A stretch of DNA of 20,022 nucleotides from Candidatus Moraniibacteriota bacterium (GCA_017992575.1 JAGOOJ010000008.1:1-20022); one strand, 5' to 3'; counted from the first letter of the stretch, positions 7,383 to 14,991 are shown. The notes: a model not told the origin generated them from the letters alone. A program made the numbers and translations.

Positions 7383-8348
7383 ATGGATATTTTTATCTTC
7401 TTCTCTCAATTTTTACTCGTGCCGGCTCTAGCGCCTTTGGCCACGGGTATTATTCGAAAGTGTAAGGCTCATATGCAGAATCGTGTCGGGGCGAGTGTTT
7501 TCCAGCCATACCGTGATTTGTGGAAGTTGTTTCATAAAGATGAAGTGATTTCCGAAGATGCCTCGTGGATTTTTCGTTTTACACCATATCTGATCTTTGC
7601 GGTTATGGTATTCGTTGGTGCTAGCGTTCCAGTGATTACCACGCTTGCCCCGACGCTGTTTATTGAATCTTCTTTCCCGATTTCTTTTTTACCGAGTGGT
7701 GATTTTATCATGATTATCTACCTCTTGGCATTGACGACGTTTTTTTTGGCGCTTGCTGGTATGGATGTTGGGAGTGGTTTCGGTGGTTTCGGTTCGAGCC
7801 GTGAAATGACGATGGCAGCCCTCGCTGAGGGAGGTTTGTTCTTCTCTCTTTTGGTGGCATCGGTTATTGCACAGACCGGCAATGTGCAGATGATGGTCGA
7901 GAGTCTGCAGGGGGTTCCTTATCAATCCTCTATCCCGCTCCTGATTGCTTTCATTGCCTTTTTCATCGCTTTTTTGGCAGAAAATTCCCGTTTCCCTGTT
8001 GATAATCCTTCTACTCATCTCGAACTCACCATGATTCATGAGGCTATGATTCTTGAGTATTCTGGGAAGCGGTTAGCACTTATTGAGTGGGCCAGTTGGA
8101 GTAAGCTCGTTATATTCATTGCTTTGGGAGCCAATATTTTCTTTCCTTGGGGAGTGGCGACATCACTGCTACCGACACTGGTTGCACCTTCCATAGTATT
8201 TTTTGTATTCAAGGCTCTGTGCTTGCTCGTAGCTATCGCTTTTATTGAATCGACAATGGCCAAGTTCCGCATTTTCCGAGTACCCGATCTTCTGTTTACG
8301 TCCTTTGTGCTTTCGGTGATTGCGCTCGCCGTGACCATTACTTTTTAA
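7383..8348 (+). CDS. HyfC-like membrane subunit (NuoH family)
   Basis: A 321-residue membrane protein of the NuoH/HyfC/HycD/EchB family, the subunit that joins the hydrophilic arm to the antiporter-like membrane subunits. Recognisable segments are the first cytoplasmic loop KAHMQNRVGASVFQPYRDL, SREMTMAALAEGG, and the charged loop AENSRFPVDNPSTHLELTM followed by HEAMILEYSG, where acidic residues of the coupling channel lie in relatives. Length matches E. coli HyfC (about 315). The frame is open from 7308 inside the previous gene, but the ATG at 7383 begins at the expected first helix (MDIFIFFSQFLLVPALAPL). No Shine-Dalgarno site; translation may depend on coupling to the preceding gene, ten bases upstream. 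Confidence 0.93.
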   Translation: MDIFIFFSQFLLVPALAPLATGIIRKCKAHMQNRVGASVFQPYRDLWKLFHKDEVISEDASWIFRFTPYLIFAVMVFVGASVPVITTLAPTLFIESSFPISFLPSGDFIMIIYLLALTTFFLALAGMDVGSGFGGFGSSREMTMAALAEGGLFFSLLVASVIAQTGNVQMMVESLQGVPYQSSIPLLIAFIAFFIAFLAENSRFPVDNPSTHLELTMIHEAMILEYSGKRLALIEWASWSKLVIFIALGANIFFPWGVATSLLPTLVAPSIVFFVFKALCLLVAIAFIESTMAKFRIFRVPDLLFTSFVLSVIALAVTITF

Positions 8349-8358
8349 CCTGCGTGTT

Positions 8359-9018
8359 ATGTTAGAACATTCCCGTGAACTCTACTTCACTCTTGATCTC
8401 ATCGCTTTTTTGGCGACTATTGCTTTTCATTTAGTCAAGACGAATCGCAGTTTGATCCGGCTCTATGTGATACAGTCGTTTGTGGTCACCTCGTTTCTTT
8501 TTTGGATTGGAGTCACGGAAGGTGATCGCGGACTGATCCTGGTAGCTCTGTTGACGTTTGGGATTAAGGTCGTAGTGGCCCCAGTATTTTTTTCACGGCT
8601 TATTCGTCGTTATGGTACACGTTTTACCGCCAACAATTATCTTTCGACACCATTGACACTGTTTGTTCTCATGGGACTGGTCCTGTTCTCTTACTCCAAA
8701 ATATTCATGCCTCTCAGTATACTGGTTCCGGGTGCCGTGGGACTTCTCCCTCTGAATCTTGCTATGGTACTCATCTCAATTTTTTTACTTATTAATCGTC
8801 GAGGAGCTTTTTCTCAGATGATAGGGGTATTGTCTCTGGAAAACGGCATCTTGCTCTTGGCATCATTCATCGGTATACGGCAACCAGCTGCTCTTGAAAT
8901 GGGAATAATTTTTGATATCGTTATTTGGATGATTATTGCCCAGGTGTTTATTTCTATGATCTATCGACAGTTTGGGACGCTCAATGTCGATAAGATGAAA
9001 CGACTTATTGAAGAGTAA
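8359..9018 (+). CDS. HyfE-like membrane subunit (contains NuoK-like part)
   Basis: A 219-residue membrane protein matching HyfE (E. coli about 216), whose C-terminal half corresponds to NuoK/MrpC. About six transmembrane helices can be read. The NuoK-type membrane glutamate is conserved as Glu161 in VLSLENGILLLASF. A second acidic position, Glu180, lies in ALEMGIIFDIVIW with Asp186 nearby. Lys70 lies in the N-terminal half (LLTFGIKVVVAP). It sits ten bases after the HyfC-like gene and seven bases before the HyfF-like start, in the order HyfC-HyfE-HyfF seen in Hyf operons, but without HyfD between. Confidence 0.9.
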   Translation: MLEHSRELYFTLDLIAFLATIAFHLVKTNRSLIRLYVIQSFVVTSFLFWIGVTEGDRGLILVALLTFGIKVVVAPVFFSRLIRRYGTRFTANNYLSTPLTLFVLMGLVLFSYSKIFMPLSILVPGAVGLLPLNLAMVLISIFLLINRRGAFSQMIGVLSLENGILLLASFIGIRQPAALEMGIIFDIVIWMIIAQVFISMIYRQFGTLNVDKMKRLIEE

Positions 9019-9025
9019 AACTATT

Positions 9026-10480
9026 ATGATGCTCACCTTTCTCATTTCGTTGCCCCTCCTTGCTTCCTGTTTTATTGGATTACTGGGAGCCAAATATACT
9101 CGTCTCATCGAAAAGACGGTTCTCCTTTCGAGTGTCATGGAATTGATTTTTGTTTTGCTCTTGATCCCAACCGTGGTGGATCATGGGGGAGTGGAAACAG
9201 GAACGCTCTTTTCACTCGATCCTTTGGGTGCGTTTGTTGCTTTCATCATCGCACTGGTAGGATTTTTTGCCAGTCTGTATTCTGTTGGATATCTGCGTGC
9301 CGAAGTATCCAAGGGTATTATTGGTCCACGTCGGGTACGTCAGTATTTCTTGTTTCTCAAGCTATTTTTCTTTGCCATGTTTTTGGCTGTAGCTACTCTC
9401 AATCCGGTAGTTATGTGGATCGCTATTGAGGCCACGACGCTTTCTACGGCTTTTCTTATCAGTTTTTACAACAAGCCATCGGCTACTGAAGCTGCCTGGA
9501 AGTACCTGATTATCAACTCGTTGGGACTCTTACTGAGTCTCTTGGGGACACTTTTATTTTTGGCGCTACCTGAACTCAAAGAAGGCGCTACTACTTGGCA
9601 GGTACTTCGGGAAAACGCTACTTCTATGCCACCACTTCTTGTGAAAATAGCCTTCGTATTTGTGTTGGTAGGCTACGGGACCAAGATTGGGTGGGTGCCA
9701 CTCCATACCTGGAAGCCTGACACGTATTCTAAAGCACCGACACCGGTAGCAGCACTCCTTTCCAGTGTCCTCCTCAATGTTGCTTTTTTGGCCATCCTCC
9801 GGTTCAAAGGTTTGACGGATTTGTCGCTTGACTCAAACTTTACCGGTGAGCTCCTTGTTTTCTTCGGAGTCTTGTCGGTAGTCTTTGCTGCCCTCATTAT
9901 TTTCTTGCAGAAAAATTACAAGCGCCTGCTCGCCTATTCAAGTATTGAACATGCGGGGCTTTTGGCACTTGGCTTTGGTTTCGGAGGGGTGGGGGTATTC
10001 GCAGCCCTCCTCCATATGCTCTATCATGCTCTGGGAAAATCACTCATATTTTTCGCTATGGGAAATATCTTTCTCAAATACAGTTCAACCAAGATGCATC
10101 AAGTAACCGGTGTTATTCGGACTCTGCCTCTTACCGCACCAGTTCTTTTTATCGCCTTTATTGCTTTGCTTGGTTTTCCTCCGTTTGGAATCTTTACCAC
10201 CGAATTCATGTTGCTGTCGTCGGGCATGGAACACTACCTGTATGTTGTCGTCGGTATTCTGGTAGCACTTGCGATTCTCTTCTTTGGTTTCTTCAAGCAT
10301 CTGCTGGCCCTTTTGTTTGGTCCAGTACCGGAAGGAATTACTCCAGGGGAGTCCAATACTTTGACGCAGTGGCCCATTGCTCTACTTATGGCTCTTCTAC
10401 TCGTTTTCAGTTGGTATATTCCGGAGACACTTATGCAACTCATTGAACTCGCCGTACAGAGTCTTCCGCTCAATTCGTAG
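9026..10480 (+). CDS. HyfF-like antiporter-type membrane subunit (NuoN/NuoM family)
   Basis: A 484-residue second antiporter-like subunit of the complex, similar to HyfF (E. coli about 526). The key ion-path residues are Glu135 in WIAIEATTLSTAFL, Lys220 in YGTKIGWVPLHTWKPD and Lys230. The position equivalent to the TM8 lysine is Asn251 (SSVLLNVAFL). KNYKRLLAYSSIEHAG and LYHALGKSLIFF are also family motifs. A TTG at 9008 is in frame and would overlap the HyfE-like gene; the ATG pair at 9026/9029 is preferred because it directly precedes the first hydrophobic helix. The upstream bases GAAG are only a weak ribosome site. The HyfG-like gene starts 14 bases after its stop. Confidence 0.92.
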   Translation: MMLTFLISLPLLASCFIGLLGAKYTRLIEKTVLLSSVMELIFVLLLIPTVVDHGGVETGTLFSLDPLGAFVAFIIALVGFFASLYSVGYLRAEVSKGIIGPRRVRQYFLFLKLFFFAMFLAVATLNPVVMWIAIEATTLSTAFLISFYNKPSATEAAWKYLIINSLGLLLSLLGTLLFLALPELKEGATTWQVLRENATSMPPLLVKIAFVFVLVGYGTKIGWVPLHTWKPDTYSKAPTPVAALLSSVLLNVAFLAILRFKGLTDLSLDSNFTGELLVFFGVLSVVFAALIIFLQKNYKRLLAYSSIEHAGLLALGFGFGGVGVFAALLHMLYHALGKSLIFFAMGNIFLKYSSTKMHQVTGVIRTLPLTAPVLFIAFIALLGFPPFGIFTTEFMLLSSGMEHYLYVVVGILVALAILFFGFFKHLLALLFGPVPEGITPGESNTLTQWPIALLMALLLVFSWYIPETLMQLIELAVQSLPLNS

Positions 10481-10494
10481 ATTATTATTTTCTT

Positions 10495-12081
10495 ATGTCT
10501 GACTCCATCAACATTCTCAGTCGCTACGGTCTGACTGCGTACACTCCGGTGCAAGAGGGTAACGCCTATCTGTTTCCTGTAACATCGAAGGATTTACCAT
10601 TTGTTGTACAGACCCTGAAGAGGGATCATGCTTTGCCATTGAAGACGGTATCAGCTACCGATGAACGAATAATGCATGGGGCCTTCCGTATTTACTATGT
10701 TTTTGGTGTCCCGAAGGAAAACATTTTTATTGTGCCATTTATTACAGTAGATGAGTATGCACTGACATTCCCGTCTCTCACACCTCTGTATCAGGAATTT
10801 TCACTCTACGAGCAGGAAATTTTGACTTTTTTCGGACTGAAGCCAGAAGGTCATCCTCAAGCGAAGCGTATCAATCTCCACCAAGAAAATTATCCGGCTG
10901 ATACATACCCGCTTCGCAAAGACTTTGCCTGGAATACAAAGGTTATCGCTCCTGAACACAAGGAGTATCCAGTGTTTCAGAAATATGAGGGCGAAGGAGT
11001 GTACGAGATCCCTGTTGGACCGGTGCATGCCGGTATCATCGAGCCGGGGCATTTTCGATTCAGCGTATTGGGCGAAGAGATTCTTCGTTTGGAACCACGC
11101 CTTGGGTATGTTCATAAAGGAACGGAAAAACTTTTTGAACATTTGTCCCTTGAGAAAAAACTGACACTTTCGGAACGAATTTCCGGTGACAGTTCTTTCC
11201 ATCATGCTTTGGCATTTGCTCAGGCTGTTGAACAACTTGCGGGAGCGGTCGTACCGAATCGTGCCAAACTCCTGCGGGTGGTGTATGCGGAGTTGGAGCG
11301 GTTAGCAAACCACTTCAATGATTTGGCCTTTATCATGCTTGATACTGGATTTAGTTTTGGCGGAAGTCATGGATCTCGTTTGCGGGAGCACATCATGCAG
11401 TGGAACGAACGTTTGACGGGGAGCCGTTTCCTCCGAGGGGTCGTGACTTTTGGCGGTGTGACCCAAGATATCGATGAGACGACTGTCGTGGCTCTTCATG
11501 ATGACTTGGAACTTTTGGAAAAAGATTTTATGGAGGTGATAGCAGTGACTAAGGAGAGTGATTCGATGCAGAATCGTTTGAAGGGAACCGGGAAGCTCGA
11601 TGCTAAAATAGCCGAGGACCTCGGTGCTGTAGGTATTGCCAGGCGTGCCTGCGGTACGGAGATGGATGCTCGTGCTGATTTTTCGTATGCCGGGTATGAT
11701 ATGGTCCAGTTTGGGATTATGACGGAGAAATCTGGAGATGTGTACGCTCGGTTCCGGGTACGGACTCGTGAAGTGACCCAGTCGTTCCGCTTGCTCAATC
11801 AGGCACTGGCTCTCTTGATTCATGAAAAAGGAGCCCCTTCTGTGACTCTCGGGATTCTTCCGGCTAATCGCCACGCTGTTTCTGTGGTAGAAGGTTGGCG
11901 GGGCGACATCGTCTATTTCATCATGACTGACCAAGCTGGGATGATTTCCCGTGTCAAAGTGCGTGACCCATCGTTCCTTAATTGGACCGTCTTTCCGTAC
12001 GTCATTGGACAGGATATAGTCGCAGACTTTCCACTTATCAATAAAAGTTTTAATCTTTCCTACACGGGAAACGATCTATAA
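10495..12081 (+). CDS. Hydrogenase large-subunit-like protein (fused NuoC-NuoD type, HyfG-like) without NiFe ligands
   Basis: A 528-residue homologue of HyfG/HycE, in which a NuoC-like domain (about residues 1-140; EGHPQAKRINLH and YPLRKDF are typical) is fused to a NuoD/hydrogenase large-subunit domain (about 160-528). In active enzymes the second domain binds the Ni-Fe centre through two CxxC pairs. Here the first pair, normally in ERICGVCS, reads ERISGDSS, so both ligands are serine (Ser230, Ser233). At the C-terminus there is no DPCxxC; the protein ends ADFPLINKSFNLSYTGNDL, and there is no C-terminal extension for processing. The only cysteine is in RRACGTEMD, not a known ligand. The conserved fold (PVHAGIIEPGHFRF, LGYVHKGTEKL, ELERLANHFNDL) and uninterrupted frame suggest a functional, non-hydrogenase role. 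Last gene of the operon, followed by a terminator. Confidence 0.92.
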   Translation: MSDSINILSRYGLTAYTPVQEGNAYLFPVTSKDLPFVVQTLKRDHALPLKTVSATDERIMHGAFRIYYVFGVPKENIFIVPFITVDEYALTFPSLTPLYQEFSLYEQEILTFFGLKPEGHPQAKRINLHQENYPADTYPLRKDFAWNTKVIAPEHKEYPVFQKYEGEGVYEIPVGPVHAGIIEPGHFRFSVLGEEILRLEPRLGYVHKGTEKLFEHLSLEKKLTLSERISGDSSFHHALAFAQAVEQLAGAVVPNRAKLLRVVYAELERLANHFNDLAFIMLDTGFSFGGSHGSRLREHIMQWNERLTGSRFLRGVVTFGGVTQDIDETTVVALHDDLELLEKDFMEVIAVTKESDSMQNRLKGTGKLDAKIAEDLGAVGIARRACGTEMDARADFSYAGYDMVQFGIMTEKSGDVYARFRVRTREVTQSFRLLNQALALLIHEKGAPSVTLGILPANRHAVSVVEGWRGDIVYFIMTDQAGMISRVKVRDPSFLNWTVFPYVIGQDIVADFPLINKSFNLSYTGNDL

Positions 12082-12082
12082 A

Positions 12083-12120
12083 AACAAAAACACCCTTCGA
12101 TGAACCAGGGGTGTTTTTTG
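12083..12120. terminator. Bidirectional terminator between convergent operons
   Basis: CAAAAACACCC (12085-12095) pairs with GGGTGTTTTTTG (12108-12119) around a 12-base loop. T-runs are present in both orientations, so it serves the hydrogenase-like operon on the plus strand and the HAD gene on the minus strand, whose stop is at 12122. Confidence 0.9.
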
Positions 12121-12121
12121 T

Positions 12122-12742
12122 TTATTGTAAAAGGCGAGCGAGGAGTTCTTCTCGGGTGTCAACGGTGTCACCTCCAGCTTGCTTGAGTGCTTCTTTACTA
12201 TTGAGTCCCCAAGTGACAGAAATGATGTCTAGGCCAATTTTACGGCATGACTCGAGGTCTCGGACCTCATCACCGATATAGATGGTTTCTTCGAGGAGAA
12301 GTCCTCGGTCCTTGATGACTTGTTTGAGTGTTTTGGCCTTACTGAAGAGGTCACACTGATAGATGAAATCCATATGGATGCCAAATCTTTCCATAAGGGC
12401 AGTGATAGTATCTTGACGGCTAGAAGAGACGATGCCGACTGAGTAGCCCTTTGCACGCAGAGCATTGACGAGTTCCTGAATACCGGAAAAAAGCTGAACC
12501 TCAGAAACAAGTTTGTGGTATTCTTCTCGTCCACGTTTGAGGATGAGAGGGAATAAGAAGAGGCGGAATCCAAGACGCTTCCAAATAAGGCTTTTGAGAT
12601 GGAATTTTTTGAGTTCCGGAAGCTCTTCTTCCCGTAGCGGAGCAAAACCAAATTCTGGTGCGAGAGCATTGAGTATGCGAATAAAGAGAGGTTCGATATC
12701 AACGAGTGTCCCGTCTTGATCAAAGATGATAGTTTTTTTCAT
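12122..12742 (-). CDS. HAD-superfamily hydrolase (phosphoglycolate phosphatase-like)
   Basis: A 206-residue haloacid dehalogenase-type phosphatase with a helical (C1) cap. Motif I is FDQDGTLVD (nucleophile Asp8, acid/base Asp10). Motif II is the serine in GIVSSSRQD (about 106-108). A lysine is available in FSKAKTLK, and motif IV is GDEVRD (Asp158, Asp162). The substrate cannot be predicted; Gph/PGMB-like phosphatases share this layout. It has one of the few ribosome sites in its operon (AAGGA, eight bases before ATG). It lies 11 bases after the ferric-reductase-like gene and is probably co-transcribed with it. Confidence 0.87.
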   Translation of the reverse strand: MKKTIIFDQDGTLVDIEPLFIRILNALAPEFGFAPLREEELPELKKFHLKSLIWKRLGFRLFLFPLILKRGREEYHKLVSEVQLFSGIQELVNALRAKGYSVGIVSSSRQDTITALMERFGIHMDFIYQCDLFSKAKTLKQVIKDRGLLLEETIYIGDEVRDLESCRKIGLDIISVTWGLNSKEALKQAGGDTVDTREELLARLLQ

Positions 12743-12753
12743 GGTGATGGTCC

Positions 12754-13563
12754 TTATGCTCCAATCCAGCGAACTATAACGACGAGGTACAGTATGCCAA
12801 GTACGGTGAGACTGATGAGGAAAAAGCGTCGACCACGACTTTTGATTTCTTGGTCCATTGAGATTTCTTTCGTTTTGAAACCATAGTCCCGGAAGAGAAA
12901 AATGGATTCATAGAGTCGTATGATGATGACCCAAGTGATGAACAGTGTGGCGAGGATGGCCAGGCTCGGGAGCCAGGGATTGGCGAGTTCGGGGGTCACA
13001 CGGCCACTTCCTTGAGTGAGCCACAAAAACCAGCCGTCCCACTTCATGACGTACACATGAATGAGTGTGGCGAGGACAGCAAGACGGAGTCCCCAGCGCT
13101 GTAAGAACCACCAGAGACTACCATCCAGAGTGGCGATAATTCCTTTGAAAGAGAGGACGTAGAGGAGGACAAGGATAATCACGCCCGCAAGACCCGCGCC
13201 AAATTCCCATGTGGAAAATTCAATCCACTGTTGGGGAAATTTGAGAGGGAGGAAGTAGTAGCTGACGAGTCCATGGATGACGGCGAAGAAGGCAGCAACG
13301 ACACCGATTTCTTTTCGGTACGAAAGCCATCGGTCGAATCTGTCGAAGTAGCGGACAATAGGGCCGATGAGGAACGTAAAGGCAAGGAGGGTCATAGCGA
13401 CACCAGCGAGGGCTTTATTGGGGAGATAGAGAAGATCTGCTGTTGTTGGGGCATCGAGGAGATAGCCTCTCCGGAGGAAGAGGTAAAAAGCGAAGAAAAC
13501 TAAGAGTGAGACAGCGATGAGTATTGCTATGAGATAGTCTCTCATGCTGGAAGGTTTGTGCAT
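12754..13563 (-). CDS. Ferric reductase-like transmembrane heme protein (MsrQ/YedZ-like)
   Basis: A 269-residue membrane protein with about seven hydrophobic helices, resembling the ferric reductase-like transmembrane domain family that includes MsrQ, the heme b subunit donating electrons to the periplasmic methionine sulfoxide reductase MsrP. The segment SYRKEIGVVAAFFAVIHGL (His97) and the later TLIHVYVMKWDGWF (His169) carry histidines placed as heme ligands in this family. No FAD/NAD domain follows, as in MsrQ. No msrP is present in the window, so the electron acceptor is unknown. It is longer than E. coli MsrQ (about 210). The start may be at 13563 (MHKPSSM) or 13545 (MRDYL); neither has a clear ribosome site. 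Confidence 0.7.
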   Translation of the reverse strand: MHKPSSMRDYLIAILIAVSLLVFFAFYLFLRRGYLLDAPTTADLLYLPNKALAGVAMTLLAFTFLIGPIVRYFDRFDRWLSYRKEIGVVAAFFAVIHGLVSYYFLPLKFPQQWIEFSTWEFGAGLAGVIILVLLYVLSFKGIIATLDGSLWWFLQRWGLRLAVLATLIHVYVMKWDGWFLWLTQGSGRVTPELANPWLPSLAILATLFITWVIIIRLYESIFLFRDYGFKTKEISMDQEIKSRGRRFFLISLTVLGILYLVVIVRWIGA

Positions 13564-13584
13564 AGTGATGAAATTATTTTTTGT

Positions 13585-13902
13585 TTAGGAAAACTCAAGA
13601 AGAATCTCTCGGAAATTTTTGATACGATTTTTTGCATCAAGTTCAATGCCTTCTTCTTTATAACGCTTCATACGTTCTTTGTGGTGCGTGTCGTCTATCC
13701 AGATGTGGCCGTCAGCGTAGACGATACGGTGGAAGGGGATATTCTTTTCGCCATGGTCCCAAGCTTTGGCAAGGATACCGGTGATACTTTGTGAAGCCAT
13801 GTTGCCACCGCCGGCTGCCCGGGCGATCCGGCCATAGGTAGTCACACGGCCTTTGGGGATAGAGAGGGCGATTTGTATGACTCGTTCACTAAATGTAAGC
13901 AT
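13585..13902 (-). CDS. Alkyltransferase-like (ATL) DNA-binding protein with Phe at the active site
   Basis: A 105-residue protein of the MGMT/ATL fold. The N-terminal winged-helix portion (SERVIQIALSIPKGRVTTYG) is the classical signature. The active-site motif, PCHR in O6-alkylguanine-DNA methyltransferases, reads PFHR here (Phe57), so it cannot accept alkyl groups. ATL proteins usually have PWHR and flag alkylated guanines for nucleotide excision repair. The helix that normally carries the base-flipping arginine finger (A-R-x-V-G) reads S-Q-S-I-T-G, so that arginine also seems absent. It starts five bases after the DsbB stop, in an operon of redox genes. ATL-like DNA damage sensing is inferred, not shown. 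Confidence 0.83.
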   Translation of the reverse strand: MLTFSERVIQIALSIPKGRVTTYGRIARAAGGGNMASQSITGILAKAWDHGEKNIPFHRIVYADGHIWIDDTHHKERMKRYKEEGIELDAKNRIKNFREILLEFS

Positions 13903-13907
13903 AAAAT

Positions 13908-14471
13908 TTATGCAACCAAAGATTCTTTTGATTTTCGATGAGCGAGGTAAGAAAGCCAGATGATGGTAGCAAACACGACAAAGGCCATAAAAGGAATGGT
14001 GATGAACCCGAACGTGACAGTGGGAGCGAGTCCACAGAGGGGTTCGCCAGGGGTAGGTGAGCAGGGGACGAGCTTGGAATTACCGAGGACGTAGCGCTCG
14101 AAGTGTTCACCATAATGGTGTGCTGAAAGGAGAATGCCACAGCTCGCCATGACTCCAATCAAAATGTGATTGAGTTTGTTTTTTGTGAGAAGCGAGACGA
14201 GGACAATAATTTCGAGTGGGAACATGAAGATGCGTTGCCACCAGCAGTCGAGACAAACTGGAGTGAGGTAGATGAACTGGTAGGTGAGGGCGCCGAGGGT
14301 CGCCATGGTGGCCAAAATCCCGATACATTCAAGAATTTTTGTATAGGAAAGAGCGGTGATTCGTTCTCGTATTTTTGGAACAAAAAAATAACCAATGATA
14401 GACAAGAGAGTAGTAGCACCAAGGAGGAGGATGAGCACGGAAAGAACGAGTGAGTAGCGATTGATGTCCAT
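13908..14471 (-). CDS. dsbB: DsbB-family disulfide bond formation protein
   Basis: A 187-residue inner-membrane thiol oxidase of the DsbB family, which re-oxidises DsbA-like periplasmic proteins and passes electrons to quinone. The first redox pair is Cys73-Cys76 in TPVCLDCWWQR, matching the DsbB CxxC-x-x-QR pattern. The second periplasmic pair is Cys137 and Cys146 in VPCSPTPGEPLCG. About five transmembrane helices are visible. The frame extends to a TTG at 14486, but that codon overlaps a TATAAT box; the ATG at 14471 is chosen. No DsbA is encoded in the window. It is first of a four-gene minus-strand cluster. Confidence 0.92.
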   Translation of the reverse strand: MDINRYSLVLSVLILLLGATTLLSIIGYFFVPKIRERITALSYTKILECIGILATMATLGALTYQFIYLTPVCLDCWWQRIFMFPLEIIVLVSLLTKNKLNHILIGVMASCGILLSAHHYGEHFERYVLGNSKLVPCSPTPGEPLCGLAPTVTFGFITIPFMAFVVFATIIWLSYLAHRKSKESLVA

Positions 14472-14485
14472 ACAAAGAGTAATCA

Positions 14486-14502
14486 ATTATAGCTTCATTA
14501 TA
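14486..14502 (-). promoter_or_regulatory. Two tandem TATAAT boxes upstream of dsbB
   Basis: On the minus strand, TATAAT occurs at 14502-14497 and again at 14491-14486. The nearer one ends 14 bases before the dsbB ATG, predicting a leader of about 7 bases. No clear -35 hexamer is visible. Confidence 0.45.
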
Positions 14503-14532
14503 GCGGTTTTTTCGGTTTTTGGATAGAGAATG

Positions 14533-14958
14533 CTAAGGAGTATAGATGGTTCCAGCGAGCCAGTTTTCGATAACTTTTTTACTCGGAAGAAAAATATTTT
14601 CTGGGAGATGGTGAGGATCGAACCAGCACCACTTGAGACACTTGTCTGGTTCGGCGACGATGGGTTCACCGCTCTTGAGTGTCGCCAGCATGCCGATAGA
14701 GATGTAGTGTTTGTCGTAGGCGATATCATTGGAGAGAGATATGAGTCTCTCGACGGTAACGTCTTGTAACCCGGTTTCTTCCTCTATTTCTCGCAAAGAA
14801 GTCTGCTCGAAAGTCTCCCCGTATTCCTGATGGCCACCGGGTAGGGCATAGTTACCGGCACCATGACTGTTCATTCGTTCCCCGAGGAGGATTTTTCCAT
14901 CACGGACGACGAGTACCCCGATGCCGACCTTTGGTCGTTCTTTTTCAGTGTGTTTCAT
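14533..14958 (-). CDS. Nudix hydrolase
   Basis: A 141-residue Nudix-fold pyrophosphohydrolase. The full Nudix box GX5EX7REUXEEXGU is present from Gly42 to Leu64 (GGHQEYGETF then REIEEETGL), so the Mg2+-binding glutamates are intact. GIGVLVVRDGKILLGERMN and NYALPGG are typical of the MutT/ADP-ribose-pyrophosphatase-like subgroup acting on (d)NTPs or nucleotide sugars; the substrate cannot be fixed. The frame is open to 15030, but the ATG at 14958 begins just before the Nudix domain and follows a TATACT box by 14 bases. DsbB downstream seems to have its own promoter. Confidence 0.93.
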   Translation of the reverse strand: MKHTEKERPKVGIGVLVVRDGKILLGERMNSHGAGNYALPGGHQEYGETFEQTSLREIEEETGLQDVTVERLISLSNDIAYDKHYISIGMLATLKSGEPIVAEPDKCLKWCWFDPHHLPENIFLPSKKVIENWLAGTIYTP

Positions 14959-14972
14959 AAAATTTTTTTGAC

Positions 14973-14991
14973 AGTATATTGTTGTAGTATA
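14973..14991 (-). promoter_or_regulatory. Two TATACT boxes upstream of the Nudix gene
   Basis: On the minus strand, TATACT is seen at 14991-14986 and 14978-14973, the second ending 14 bases before the ATG at 14958. This gap is the same as at dsbB. A TTGACA on the plus strand at 14968-14973 lacks a well-spaced -10 partner. Confidence 0.4.

Noticed and set aside
11302..11934. 210-codon antisense frame in the large-subunit gene
   Set aside because: It lies entirely within a strongly conserved gene on the other strand; composition is not protein-like.
4772..12081. Annotation as formate hydrogenlyase, hydrogenase-4 or NADH dehydrogenase
   Set aside because: The subunits are homologous, but the metal-ligating cysteines are absent and no ferredoxin, formate dehydrogenase or NADH-binding module is encoded, so an enzymatic name would be misleading.
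13585..13902. Active methylated-DNA-cysteine methyltransferase
   Set aside because: The acceptor cysteine in PCHR is phenylalanine.
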